Notes: generated by a model from the sequence alone, not told the origin. 64,000 nucleotides of DNA from Mycobacterium sp. AZCC_0083 (GCF_014202335.1 NZ_JACHGP010000008.1:62001-126000), one strand, 5' to 3'; positions 52,101-59,952 are shown, counted from the stretch's first letter. Numbers and translations: made by a program.

Positions 52101-52500
52101 AGCGGCGCCCCAGCCGGAGCTCCCTCTCGTCGCCCGTCGCGAAGTGGCCGAGGTGGGTGGCCAGCGTCTTGCACCATGGCGCGTCGAGACTTTCGTCGAT
52201 CACCTCGAGCAGCGGCCAGACCATGACGTCAGGCGCCCAGCGGTCGTCGTCGTTGGTGCCCGCGATTTCCGCGATCAGGGAGTGCGGGTTCCTGAACTCG
52301 ATGCCTGCGCACACCCCGTCGGTACCCGAGCCGCGGCCAAGGACATGCGATAGGCGCTGGCTCAGCCACCGCTCCGTCCCGCGCGCGGGGACGAGGACCA
52401 ACTCCGTGGCGAACGGGTCATCGAGTGGTTGCGAGAGGAGGGCACCGAGACCGTCGGCCAGTAGATCGGTTCGCTCGGCGCGGTGCAGATGCAAGGCCAT
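49189..52500 (-). CDS. recC: RecC, Chi-recognition subunit of exodeoxyribonuclease V
   Basis: The product is 1103 residues from ATG 52500 (MALHLHRAERTDLLADGLGALL). RecC is an inactive helicase-nuclease fold; characteristic stretches are DPFATELVLVPARGTERWLSQRLSHVLG near the start, DILVMCPDIETYAPLINADFG, VVCLVGLDDGVFPRQ, and the C-terminal dead-nuclease part (RRGSTPLEKGLGQ and beyond). First gene of recC-recB-recD; divergent from the HD-domain gene. It would hold the complex together and read Chi-like sequences. It appears complete and colinear with Rv0631c. Confidence 0.95.
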   Translation of the reverse strand: MALHLHRAERTDLLADGLGALLSQPLDDPFATELVLVPARGTERWLSQRLSHVLGRGSGTDGVCAGIEFRNPHSLIAEIAGTNDDDRWAPDVMVWPLLEVIDESLDAPWCKTLATHLGHFATGDERELRLGRRYSVARRIAGLFASYARQRPQLLADWRDGNTDLDDDLDWQPPLWQALVERVDADPPHVRHQTTVARLRESAMDLPPRLSLFGHTRLPITEIELIEALATHHDVHLWLPHPSDELWRALTGVRGPIDRRDDTSHRAVHHPLLATLGRDLRELQIILPVELRTDEYLAGSLGRAERRENDLEHPETLLGWLQSDVAANAVRPHGRSHDKGDRSVQVHACHGQARQVDVLREVLLGLLADDPTLEPRDILVMCPDIETYAPLINADFGLGDVLRGAHPAHQLRMRLADRSLVQTNPLLGVASQLLALASSRVTASEVLNLAQAAPVRARFGFTDDSLEDVTRWVRQANVRWGFDQEHRQPYGVDFVHNTWRFGVDRVLAGVAMSDDAHAWIGSTLPLDDVGSNRVELAGQLGEFIDRLQRTVDALTGEHPLEHWLHALTEGIAMMTRVNDADAWQTSQMQREFGQVLTDASARSGTVMRLPDVKALLDRHLAGRPTRANFRTGTLTVCTMVPMRSVPHRVVCLVGLDDGVFPRQGVTDGDDVLARKPMTGERDSRSEDRQLLLDAVVAATEKLVITYTGHNAHSGQARPPAVPLAELLDALDATTPESVRENVVVHHPLQPFDIRNVIPGELVPDVPFTFDSIVLKAARASTRERSEQPKFISGPLPALPHDDVALADLIGFFKDPVKGFFRALEYTLPWDVDGVSDEISVDIDALEQWAVGDRMLSDMLRGMTPDDARQAEWRRGTLPPGQLGWRKAGELREQSTLLAATALGYRKADADAYDVDIDLGNGRRVTGTVSPVFGDHMVSVTYSKLDGKHLLASWIPLLALFAQHPDRDWSAICIGRPRRGSTPLEKGLGQPQEPAVDLLRDLVAIYDAGRREPLPLPIKTSYAWACARHEGDDPERAASFKWKSGNYPGEDQDPAQVRAWGANAWLRDLMQPLRPGEGVDGETHRLGAYAARLWLPMLRAEVVL

Positions 52501-52573
52501 TGAGCACAAGCCTAGGACGCCCGACTGACATGTCGTGGCCCTATGCCACAGTGAGGTGAGAGACGGGAAGAAG

Positions 52574-53176
52574 ATGCCAGAGCAAACCACCACACCCAAA
52601 CTGTCCGAGCGGTTCGACGAGGCCCTGACCTACGCCTCCGACCTTCATCGCACGCAGACCCGCAAGGGCGGCGACGTCCCCTACATCGGCCATCTGCTGT
52701 CGGTGGCGAGCCTGATCATCGAGGGCGGCGGCACCGAGACGCAGGCCATCGCCGGGCTGCTGCACGACGCGGTCGAGGATCAGGGCGGGGCACCGGTCCT
52801 GGCCGACATCCGCGAGAAGTTCGGCGACGACGTCGCGACCATCGTCGCCGAGTGCAGCGACACCGACATCGTCCCGAAGCCGCCGTGGAAGAAACGCAAG
52901 CAGGACTACATCGACCACCTCGGCGACGCGTCGGAGGCCACCATCCTGGTGTCGCTGGCGGACAAGCTCGACAATGCCCGCGCCATCCTGCGCGACTATC
53001 GCATCGCCGGCCCAGAACTGTGGCAGCGCTTCAGCGTTCACGATCCGCAGCAACACCTCTGGTACTACCGCTCCCTGCTGGCCGTCTATCAGGTCCGCAA
53101 CTCCACCTGGCTGGTCGCCGAACTCGCACGGGTGTTGGGGGAGCTGGACGATCTGGTGACGGCGACCAAGTCGTAA
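52574..53176 (+). CDS. HD-domain phosphohydrolase (RelA/SpoT hydrolase-like)
   Basis: The 200-residue single-domain protein starts at 52574 after GGGAAGAAG. The HD site is complete: H in DLHRTQTRKGG and PYIGHLLSVASLI, HD in IAGLLHDAVEDQGG, and D in VSLADKLDNARAIL. This is the pattern of small SpoT-like (Mesh1-type) hydrolases, which split (p)ppGpp or related nucleotides, but no synthetase domain is present. DIREKFGDDVATIVAECSDTD is also typical. It stands divergent from recC. Its role could be alarmone hydrolysis or a nucleotide-clearing task; the sequence does not tell which. Confidence 0.85.
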   Translation: MPEQTTTPKLSERFDEALTYASDLHRTQTRKGGDVPYIGHLLSVASLIIEGGGTETQAIAGLLHDAVEDQGGAPVLADIREKFGDDVATIVAECSDTDIVPKPPWKKRKQDYIDHLGDASEATILVSLADKLDNARAILRDYRIAGPELWQRFSVHDPQQHLWYYRSLLAVYQVRNSTWLVAELARVLGELDDLVTATKS

Positions 53177-53241
53177 AAGTCCTGGTCGTTCGCCCTGGAC
53201 AGGTCTACCGTCGAAGTATCTCAATGAGGAGAGGAGATGCG

Positions 53242-53553
53242 ATGAAGGGCGCGCATCACGATCCCGTGGATCACTCCCGTACCACGCAACCGCATGCCGG
53301 CGAATCGATGATCGACACGCTGTGGTTTCCGGGACTGATCCTGATCGCAGTAGGAATCATCGGATTGGCAGGCATCGTCGCCGCAGCTGCGTATGGAAAC
53401 ACCGATTGGGTGCTTCCGTTGGCGTTGGTGAGCGGTGCGGTCGTGACGGCAGGCGGCGGGCTGATCTTCCTTGAGCACCGCAGGGTCAACCGCATCGAGC
53501 AACGATGGCGGGCCGAGCATCGCAGGCCCGACTCGGAGCGGCACGCCGTCTAG
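53242..53553 (+). CDS. Small two-helix membrane protein
   Basis: The 103-residue protein starts at ATG 53242, behind GAGGAGAGGAG. Hydrophobic segments are at about 30-50 (LWFPGLILIAVGIIGLAGIVAAA) and 55-75 (WVLPLALVSGAVVTAGGGLIFL), flanked by a histidine-containing start (KGAHHDPVDHS) and a basic end (EHRRVNRIEQRWRAEHRRP). A LpqS- or UsfY-like small stress membrane protein of mycobacteria (UsfY group) is possible from the pattern, but not certain. It is downstream of the HD gene in the same direction, 65 bases apart. Confidence 0.7.
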   Translation: MKGAHHDPVDHSRTTQPHAGESMIDTLWFPGLILIAVGIIGLAGIVAAAAYGNTDWVLPLALVSGAVVTAGGGLIFLEHRRVNRIEQRWRAEHRRPDSERHAV

Positions 53554-53721
53554 ACCGCTGTCGGCGTTCACATTGCGCTGAGGGCTGCGCACTTCGAGGC
53601 GCAACGACCCTGTGCGCAGTATCAACATGCCGCCAGCCCACGGCTACCTGCGGTCGCCCCGCGCAGAGTCGGGTAGTCGACTACGCGCGCGTCCGCCGAC
53701 CTCGGCGGACACGATCGAATC

Positions 53722-54237
53722 ATGTTCATCGATCTCGACGATTACGCCCACACCGCAGGAGACCGGGGCTGGGGCACTACCGACGAGTCACGCGGTGTGT
53801 CCGAACCCGACCTCGCCACCGTCGTCGCCAGCCGGTCCGGCACCCGCATCGCGGTCCGCACGGCGCTGGCCACCCTCATCTGCGCGCTCATCGACTGGAC
53901 CGAGCGCGAAGGCGGCGGCAACTACCTACTCAGACCTGGCGACTGTGGCCGTTGTGACCGCCACCCGATCGCCGTCTCCGATACGACGTTCAACCACTCC
54001 TGGGCGGTCGACGTCGACATCAACCGACACGACAACCCCTTCACGATGGGAAACCGCCACGACCTCCCGACCCACGTGGCCCGCGTGTGGAATCAATACG
54101 GTTTCGCGTGGGGCGGTGACTATCAGGGACCCAAGCGGGACTGGATGCACTTCGAGTTCATGGGCACACCCGCCGACGCCGTCGAGCTCGCCGATGCCGC
54201 GATGCGCGAACTGGCACCCGGGCGCAAGACCGCCTAG
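53722..54237 (+). CDS. M15-family (VanY/endolysin-type) peptidase
   Basis: The 171-residue protein has the zinc-site pattern of peptidase M15_4: H92 and D99 in FNHSWAVDVDINRHDNPF and H143 in DWMHFEFMG, plus the conserved YGFAWGGDYQGPKRDW. Usual members read SNHxxGxAxDIN; here the glycine is absent, but ligands are present. Such enzymes cut L-Ala-D-Glu or D-Ala-D-Ala bonds of peptidoglycan, often in phage endolysins. No signal peptide can be seen, so it acts inside or is released by lysis or another secretion route. It may be prophage-derived, although no other phage gene is near. The 3' end overlaps the convergent echA3-like gene by 4 bases. Confidence 0.75.
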   Translation: MFIDLDDYAHTAGDRGWGTTDESRGVSEPDLATVVASRSGTRIAVRTALATLICALIDWTEREGGGNYLLRPGDCGRCDRHPIAVSDTTFNHSWAVDVDINRHDNPFTMGNRHDLPTHVARVWNQYGFAWGGDYQGPKRDWMHFEFMGTPADAVELADAAMRELAPGRKTA

Positions 54238-54944
54238 CTGCGGGCGAATTCCTCTGGCAGCCCATCGATTCCGGCGCGGATCGCCTTGAGTGCGTCGTCG
54301 CGGGCCTTCAACTTGCTGGCCAGGTGTGCCTTCGCATGTAGCGTCGCTGCGGCTTCGGCCGCCACCTGCTGAGCCGTCGGCACAACGTTCTCGACTTCGA
54401 CGATCTCGTCGAGCCAACCCGCCGAGACCGCCGCATCGCCGGAGAACACCGCGGCCAGCGAAACGGCGCGCGAAAAAGCCGCACGGGTCAACCGCTGCCG
54501 CATGATCTCGATGGCCGAGATCGGCAATATCATCCCGATCGCCACCTCGTTGGCCTGGCATCGGGTCTTCGGTGACCCCACCCGGTGGTCGCCGCTGAGC
54601 AGCATGAAAGACCCCATCGCAATCGCGGGTCCGGTGGCCGCGATGATCACCGGCACAGGGAAGGTCAGCAAGCGGATCGACAGTTCGAAGCCACCGGACA
54701 GCATGGCCAGCGCGGCGGCGGCGTCACCGGAGCTGAAGACGCTCAGGTCGAATCCGGCGCTCAACACCCGTGAGTTGCCTGCCAGCACGATGGCCTTGAC
54801 CTCGCCGTTCTCGGCAGCCTTCTCGGCGGTGTCCAGCGCGTCGTTGATGTTCTGCTGCATCGTCGGCGACAGCACGTTGACCTTGCCGTCGTCCAGCGTG
54901 ATCGTCGCAACCGACTCATTCAGCTCGTAGCTGACCGTGCTCAT
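54234..54944 (-). CDS. echA3: Enoyl-CoA hydratase/isomerase, EchA3-like
   Basis: The product is 236 residues from ATG 54944 (MSTVSYELNESVATITLDDGKVNVL). Crotonase fold: the oxyanion hole residues in LAGNSRVLSAGFDLSVF and ATGPAIAMGSFMLLSGDHRVGS; the end is LHAKAHLASKLKARDDALKAI. The usual catalytic Glu at the second loop (PLAGGGxE) is not obvious, as often in short EchA3 proteins, so the reaction may not be standard hydration. It occupies the same place as Rv0632c (echA3) behind recC in M. tuberculosis, which supports the gene name. Confidence 0.85.
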   Translation of the reverse strand: MSTVSYELNESVATITLDDGKVNVLSPTMQQNINDALDTAEKAAENGEVKAIVLAGNSRVLSAGFDLSVFSSGDAAAALAMLSGGFELSIRLLTFPVPVIIAATGPAIAMGSFMLLSGDHRVGSPKTRCQANEVAIGMILPISAIEIMRQRLTRAAFSRAVSLAAVFSGDAAVSAGWLDEIVEVENVVPTAQQVAAEAAATLHAKAHLASKLKARDDALKAIRAGIDGLPEEFARS

Positions 54945-55016
54945 CGACTCTCCTTGGGTGGCGGACACTCGAGCCGATGCTACTTAACGCCGTTATCCAC
55001 GACTCGGCGCCGTCGC

Positions 55017-55859
55017 TCACCTCAAGCCGGCGTGGTGACGGCCCCCATCGCCGTTCTGGATCCACGGGAACTCGAGTTCGGTGGTCTGGTCGAATTGCCT
55101 TGTCCGCCAACGGTCCTGGGTTTCCTCAGCCGCGCGTTTGATCCTGTCGATCTCGGCGCGGTAAACGTCGGGACTGGTTTCCTTGGATGCGTAGTGGAAG
55201 TAGGTCAGCACGTTGCGCAACAACTCGAGCTTCTGCTTCTCCCGCTTCGCCAGGTCGTGAGTGGTCAGCAGCTCGAGGCGCTGTACCGGCTGCAGCGTCG
55301 CCCAGTCCAGCAACACCTTCGACTGGAACTCCTGGCGCTTGTTCCAGAACCGAGAACGGCGCTTCTTGTCGCGATCCGGCCGCGGCCCGTCGAAGTACGT
55401 CAACGTGCCGTCGAACCGGGATTGGATGGATCCGCCCAGCTGTTCGCGGCTGATCGCCGAATCCCAGACCGTTCGCCATTCCTGCCCGGGTGCGAGGAAC
55501 GGGAGTTCGCTGGGTAGGTCCAGTTCGGCGATGTCGGGCTTCTCGTCGAAGACGTTGTCCTCGTAGATGGCGACCGTCGGTGGGTTGATGAACTGGAAGC
55601 GCACGTCGTGTGCGGCGGTCTGGCCGAAGTTGCGCACGACCAGTTCGATGACGTGCCAGTCGGACGGGTGCGGTTCCATGAACATCGCAACCTGCGGCCG
55701 GATCAGGTCGGACTTGAGCTGGCGATTCTTCTTGAGCTGGCGGTTGGCGAAGACTAGTCCGGCCACGCCTAGCGCCGCCAACGTCCACGCGGCGATTGCC
55801 AGCCAACCTCCAGAACCCAGGTTGTTCAGATCGTTCCAGCGATCCCTCATCCAGTCCAC
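55017..55859 (-). CDS. Membrane-anchored hypothetical protein, Rv0633c-like by position
   Basis: The 280-residue protein has a single hydrophobic helix at about 18-40 (GWLAIAAWTLAALGVAGLVFA), then a basic stretch (NRQLKKNRQLKSDLIRPQ) and a soluble C-terminal part. The latter starts with an immunoglobulin-like or beta-rich region (VIELVVRNFGQTAAHDVRFQFINPP, typical of proteins with a DUF of the CARDB sort) and ends with charged helices (AKREKQKLELLRNVLTYFHYASKE). Gene order and length match Rv0633c of M. tuberculosis. Function is unknown. Confidence 0.7.
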   Translation of the reverse strand: MDWMRDRWNDLNNLGSGGWLAIAAWTLAALGVAGLVFANRQLKKNRQLKSDLIRPQVAMFMEPHPSDWHVIELVVRNFGQTAAHDVRFQFINPPTVAIYEDNVFDEKPDIAELDLPSELPFLAPGQEWRTVWDSAISREQLGGSIQSRFDGTLTYFDGPRPDRDKKRRSRFWNKRQEFQSKVLLDWATLQPVQRLELLTTHDLAKREKQKLELLRNVLTYFHYASKETSPDVYRAEIDRIKRAAEETQDRWRTRQFDQTTELEFPWIQNGDGGRHHAGLR

Positions 55860-56010
55860 GGCGCCCTCATGTGGTCGATTGGTTTGCTCCGGACCCTAGC
55901 GCTTCGCTGGCAGATCCGTAAACAGTCCGGTGCTCAGTTTGCTAGCGGTGCGGCAACAAGGCTACCGCGCGAGGTGTCGCGCTGCGAGCGGGGGAGGGAA
56001 TCAACCCCCG

Positions 56011-56067
56011 CGAGCAGACGCAAATTGCCCTCATTTCTAGTGATTAAGGGCAGTTTGCGTCTGCTCG
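56011..56067. terminator. Long hairpin, possibly a dispersed mycobacterial repeat
   Basis: CGAGCAGACGCAAATTGCCCT (56011-56031) and its complement at 56047-56067 pair in 20 of 21 positions with a 15-base loop. It lies directly behind the DUF2235-like gene. The outer part CGAGCAGACGCAAA / TTTGCGTCTGCTCG is one I associate with repeated intergenic hairpins in mycobacterial genomes, from memory and unverified. It would end transcription of the upstream gene. Confidence 0.6.
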
Positions 56068-56078
56068 GCGGAGAAAAG

Positions 56079-57071
56079 TCAGGAGGCGAGGGCCGCGAGT
56101 TCCGCGCGCACGACTGCCGGCGTGGCGGCCGCGGGGACCAGGCGTTCACCGCGGGCCAGCCAGCCCTGATCCGACCATTCGATCCGATCCGGCAGTCGCC
56201 GCCAGTACTCGGGGTGCGCGCGCAGATACACGTCGACGCTGGCGTGCACGCGGGCGTCGGTGGGCAGTCGCCGCAGCGAGAGGTTGCGGGCGCTTCCGGC
56301 CAGCGCATCGGTCTGGTCCGGCGTCGGCGATGCGACGGTGTGGTCGGCCCGGAGCACGGCACCCGCCGTGCGAGCGCCGTCGAGAACCCAGTCGAGGGCG
56401 ATGTCCGTCAACGGCGCACACGCGCCAGGACCACCCGCAACGTCACAGTGCCCGCCTCTGAACCAGACCTGGTCGACGCGGTCGGAGCCCGCCCTCACCA
56501 GCCGATGGCCGAGCGATCCTCCGTCGATTGCGATCGCGTGCCTTCCTGCCCGCACGTTCAACGCGGGAGCCGACGGCGGCGTCGGTAGCGCGGCCGGTCG
56601 CAACGCGTCCCACAACCCCAGAAAGGCGACGTCAACCATGCGGCCATGGAGTCCGTCCGCCACCCGTTCGACCATCGCCCACTCCCGCGAGGTCCGGCGC
56701 GTTCGAGGCACGCCATACGAGGACACCACGTAATCGACGAGCTCGGCCCACCGCGGCGGCAGGATCCCGACGGTGCCGACGAGGTGGGTCAACGCCTGCG
56801 CGTAGTAGCCGCCACGGCCTGCGCCGAACACCAGGACGCGGTCGCCCGGCACGAAGTTCCACGCCAGGAACCGGTACGCCTCGCCGACCACGGCGCGGGC
56901 GTCGGCATGCGCGTCACGCTGCCTGGGCCGCCGCGGTGTGCCCGCGTGATACCAGCTGATTTGGTGATCCGACCGCTCGAGAAGGCTGAACAGCGCCGTC
57001 GCATTCGTGTCGCCACCATCCCCCGGTTCATGGCGCATCTGGTCGAAACACAGCACGACGTTCTTCCTCAC
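56079..57071 (-). CDS. DUF2235-family protein lacking the expected catalytic serine
   Basis: The start is probably the GTG at 57071, giving 330 residues from VRKNVVLCFDQ, which fits the family start (K-N-x-V-L-C-F-D-G). An ATG at 57191 would add 40 basic residues. Family marks are NATALFSLL, FVPGDRVLVFGAGRGGYYAQAL, RVADGLHGRMVDVAFLGLWDAL and VDQVWFRGGHCDVAGG. In DUF2235 (Tle1-like phospholipases) the elbow reads G-x-S-x-G; here it is GAGRGG, so the nucleophile Ser is replaced by Gly, and the His in RGGHCDV remains. It is therefore probably not an ordinary hydrolase. Neighbours are lineage genes inserted in the had region. Confidence 0.75.
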   Translation of the reverse strand: MRKNVVLCFDQMRHEPGDGGDTNATALFSLLERSDHQISWYHAGTPRRPRQRDAHADARAVVGEAYRFLAWNFVPGDRVLVFGAGRGGYYAQALTHLVGTVGILPPRWAELVDYVVSSYGVPRTRRTSREWAMVERVADGLHGRMVDVAFLGLWDALRPAALPTPPSAPALNVRAGRHAIAIDGGSLGHRLVRAGSDRVDQVWFRGGHCDVAGGPGACAPLTDIALDWVLDGARTAGAVLRADHTVASPTPDQTDALAGSARNLSLRRLPTDARVHASVDVYLRAHPEYWRRLPDRIEWSDQGWLARGERLVPAAATPAVVRAELAALAS

Positions 57072-57242
57072 AACAACCGCCCCCCGGCGAAGAAATTGAA
57101 CTGCCCGATGCTTCAGTGTGCCAGCAGACTCCGACAATGTCGCGCGTTTTGCCCGGCCAAATCGCGACCGAGGCGACGGTTTCTTGCCCACGCAACCGTT
57201 CCGGCCACGAAATCCGTCGCGAAAGCCCCAAATCGCACCGGA

Positions 57243-58517
57243 TTACACCGGCAGTTCGACTCCTGCGCTGCCGGGGTCGCCATGCAACTGGATCGTGGTC
57301 GGAACGGTGCCGATCGGCACGTCGAAGGCGAGCGCCACCTCGAGCTGGGCGCCCGGATCGATCGTGATGACATCGCCGGTGAGAGCGGCCGATGCCTCGA
57401 CGTCCGGCGCGAACGTCTGGGTGCCGTCGCTGAGCATCTGCAGCACGGACAGCCACGTCAACGGCGAAGCACCGTTGTTCCCGACGTTGAGGTAGACGAC
57501 GAAGTACTCGCCGTTCGCGGTCTTCACGACGCTCTCGTCGATCGGCGAGGTGATGGTGTCGCCGCTGTCGGTGCTCGCGACGGAGAACACGAAGTCGCCG
57601 TCAGTGGCCTCATCGCCGAGTCCGGGCGTCGTGGTTGGCGATTCCGACGTGGTCTCCGTCGTGGAGGACTCGCTGGACGTCGCCGACGACGTCGACGTGC
57701 TCGGCGAGGCGAGCTGGGGCGGGGTGTTGTCGCGAATCACGAAGCCGTAGACCGCCGCAAGGATCAGCGCCAGCAGCAGCACGCCGACGCCGCTGAGATA
57801 CCCGATGAGCACCTTGCGGTTGTCGGGCGGACCGCCCGTGCCATCCGAGCCGGCAAAGGAGGACGGTGTCGTGACTGGCGGCGCATCGTAGGCCGTCGTT
57901 TCGAAGGTCGGGGTTTCGAATGTCGGGGCCTCGTACGACGGAGCCTGGGAGGAGGGTGCGCCGAACGACGGCGCATCATACGAAGGTGCCCCGTACGACG
58001 ATGGCTCGGCGGAGGGTGCGCCGAATGTCGGTGGCTCGGCGGAGGGTGCGCCGAATGTCGGTGGCTCGTAAGGCGTTTCGAATGTCGGTGGCTCGTAAGG
58101 CGTTTCGAATGTCGGCGCCTCGTACGACGTTGCCGCTGCCGCAGTTGCCTCGAACGACGGCGTCTCGAACGTCGGTGGCTCGTAGGACGGAGTCCCATAC
58201 GACTGCGTTTCGGAGGATGGCGTTTCAAAGGACGGCGCGACGGGCTCTGCCGGTGGAATCACCGGTTCGGGTTCGGGTTCGGGTTCGAGTGCCGGGTCCG
58301 GTGCGCGGTGCGCGCCCGTCGGCACAACGGTCGTCGGCTGCTCGGGAAGCGACACCACCGACGTCGCAGCCTCGCTCCCCGAATGCTCGCCTGCAGGCTC
58401 CGGCGAACCCACTGCGGGGGAGCGGTGCTCGGTCCAGATGAAGCCGTCCCAGTACCGCTGGCCGCCCGAGCCGTCAGGGTCCGGATACCAACCGGCCGGC
58501 GTGCTAGGTGTGGTCAT
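57243..58517 (-). CDS. DUF2510 / proline-repeat / DUF4352 membrane protein
   Basis: The 424-residue protein starts at ATG 58517 (GGGGAGG in front). Residues 1-40 are a DUF2510 domain (PAGWYPDPDGSGGQRYWDGFIWTEH). Residues about 90-215 are a low-complexity array of units such as YEPPTFETP and AEPPTFGAPS, encoded by tandem DNA repeats. One transmembrane helix lies at about 240-262 (VLIGYLSGVGVLLLALILAAVYGFV). The part beyond is extracellular: a Ser/Thr-rich linker, then a DUF4352 domain (GDFVFSVASTDSGD ... YFVVYLNVGNNG ... EVALAFDVPIG). It probably senses or binds something at the cell surface. A broken paralogue lies at 59382-59914. Confidence 0.85.
   Translation of the reverse strand: MTTPSTPAGWYPDPDGSGGQRYWDGFIWTEHRSPAVGSPEPAGEHSGSEAATSVVSLPEQPTTVVPTGAHRAPDPALEPEPEPEPVIPPAEPVAPSFETPSSETQSYGTPSYEPPTFETPSFEATAAAATSYEAPTFETPYEPPTFETPYEPPTFGAPSAEPPTFGAPSAEPSSYGAPSYDAPSFGAPSSQAPSYEAPTFETPTFETTAYDAPPVTTPSSFAGSDGTGGPPDNRKVLIGYLSGVGVLLLALILAAVYGFVIRDNTPPQLASPSTSTSSATSSESSTTETTSESPTTTPGLGDEATDGDFVFSVASTDSGDTITSPIDESVVKTANGEYFVVYLNVGNNGASPLTWLSVLQMLSDGTQTFAPDVEASAALTGDVITIDPGAQLEVALAFDVPIGTVPTTIQLHGDPGSAGVELPV
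58003..58116. repeat. Tandem minisatellite in the proline-repeat gene
   Basis: Two exact 30-bp units (58003-58032, 58033-58062) are followed by two 27-bp units (58063-58089, 58090-58116; one mismatch). They code for the 10- and 9-residue proline repeats. All unit lengths are multiples of 3, so copy number can vary without frame loss. Confidence 0.85.
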
Positions 58518-58630
58518 CGGTGAGGTCCTCCCCGTCATACGCCCGATCGGCGCTGCGAAACCGGACAATATCGCAGGCCCGCAAACAACGCGCAGTTTCG
58601 GTTAACGCTAGCGTCAATCTCTGGGCCGCG

Positions 58631-59356
58631 TCAGCCACCCATCACCATGCGCCATTGCTCCAGGTCGTTTGCCCGATAGACGTAGTTGGTGCGACGTACA
58701 TCGGACAATGGCGCGCTGGGCTCGGTCGAATACCAGTGCCCCGGAAACACCGTCGGGTTGCCAGGCAGCGCAGCCAGCGCCTGCAGGCTGCGGAACATAT
58801 CGTCGACGTTGCCGCCGGGAAAGTCGGTGCGGCCGCAGCCTTCCAGGAACAGCGTGTCACCGGCGACGAGGCGGCCGTCGAGCAGAAAGCACTGACTACC
58901 CGGCGTATGGCCCGGGGTGTGCAGCAACTCGATCTCGATGTCGCCGACGTTCACCTTGTCGCCGTGGTCGTGTGAAGTGAGGTCGCCGAGCGGAATGCCG
59001 GTGATGCGTGAAATCCATTCCGCCTCACGGGAATTGACGTGCACGGGCACGCTGACCCGCTCGAGCAGTTCGGCAAGACCCTTGAGCTCGAAACCCATCA
59101 TCGACCCACCGACGTGGTCGGGGTGGTGGTGCGTGGCAAGCACGCCCGATAGGTGCATGCCGTCGGCCTCGAGGGCATCGACCAGATCGTTTGCGGCGTA
59201 GGCCGGATCGACCACCAAGCAATCGCCCGTCTCCCGGTCGCCGATCAGATAGGAGAAGTTGCGCATCTGTTGGGCGATCATGTCGTCGGCCGCGAAGTCG
59301 CGGCCGGAGAGCAACTGCCGGAAGTACAGCCGGTCATCATCTTCTGCGGGCGCCAT
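58631..59356 (-). CDS. Metallo-beta-lactamase-fold hydrolase (glyoxalase II-like)
   Basis: The product is 241 residues. Metal ligands: THHHPDHVGG, HTPGHTPGSQCF, AGDTLF and the ending VFPGHWY. CGRTDFPGGN is the typical substrate-loop of the glyoxalase II/ETHE1-like group. It corresponds in place to Rv0634c of M. tuberculosis, annotated as glyoxalase II. It would hydrolyse a thioester of a low-molecular thiol; in mycobacteria mycothiol replaces glutathione, so the natural substrate is open. Start MAPAEDDDRLYFRQLL. Confidence 0.9.
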   Translation of the reverse strand: MAPAEDDDRLYFRQLLSGRDFAADDMIAQQMRNFSYLIGDRETGDCLVVDPAYAANDLVDALEADGMHLSGVLATHHHPDHVGGSMMGFELKGLAELLERVSVPVHVNSREAEWISRITGIPLGDLTSHDHGDKVNVGDIEIELLHTPGHTPGSQCFLLDGRLVAGDTLFLEGCGRTDFPGGNVDDMFRSLQALAALPGNPTVFPGHWYSTEPSAPLSDVRRTNYVYRANDLEQWRMVMGG

Positions 59357-59381
59357 GCGCCAAGACTAAAACGTCTGACGG

Positions 59382-59914
59382 CCGCGTGGTCGAGCGCACG
59401 GTGTCGGCGGGGCTGGCAAACGCCCCGCCGCTCGTCGACGCCGTTCCCACCTCATCGCACGGTCCCGACAGGAGGCTGCTCATAGGAGTGGCCGCGGCGG
59501 CCGTCGTCGTACTCATCGTCGGTGCGGTGGTCGCGGTCGTGCTGACGACGAAGACCGACGTCGACAGCATCGCCGTCACCTGAGCGCCCGGCGGAGGCGA
59601 GCGCGCCGTCCGAGATCGGGGAGGAAGGGCCCACCGAGCCGCAGGCCGCGGGCACGGGCGAGGAGGTGCGCGACGGCGACTTCGCCTTCGTCGTCAACGA
59701 TTCTTTGCCTCGTTCAACACGCTGTCCGACGGCACCACGGTGTTCGAGGCCGATGACGAGGCTTGGCTGTACCTGGGGGAACATGGTGGCCGAAGTCGCT
59801 CCTGGCGCGTCGATCGAGACAGAAGTGGTCTTCGACGTGCCAAAGGGCCCCGACCTCGAGTCGATCTGGCTTCGCGGCGGGCCATTGTCGGACGGTGTTG
59901 CGGTCGCTCTGTGA
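59382..59914 (+). pseudogene. DUF4352-type membrane protein, broken by deletion and several frameshifts
   Basis: From a GTG at 59382 the frame codes a short leader, a membrane helix (LLIGVAAAAVVVLIVGAVVAVVL) and stops at 59583. The expected continuation is found in other frames: EVRDGDFAFVVND to about 59700, FNTLSDGTTVFEADDEAWLYLG to about 59780, then NMVAEVAPGASIETEVVFDVPKG to the stop at 59914. These are pieces of a DUF4352 domain as in the gene at 57243, but the central part (the YFVVYLxVxNxG block) is missing. At least three lesions make this a true pseudogene. It lies just in front of the tRNA-Thr promoter. Confidence 0.7.
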
Positions 59915-59922
59915 GCAGCGGT

Positions 59923-59952
59923 TTGGCTACTGAAACCGGGAGAATGTACCCT
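59923..59952 (+). promoter_or_regulatory. Candidate promoter of the tRNA-Thr/tRNA-Met/rpmG/had transcript
   Basis: TTGGCT at 59923-59928 and TACCCT at 59947-59952 are 18 bases apart and stand about 44 bases before the tRNA-Thr gene. This is a reasonable sigma-A-like arrangement. It is a guess from spacing and boxes only. Confidence 0.35.
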
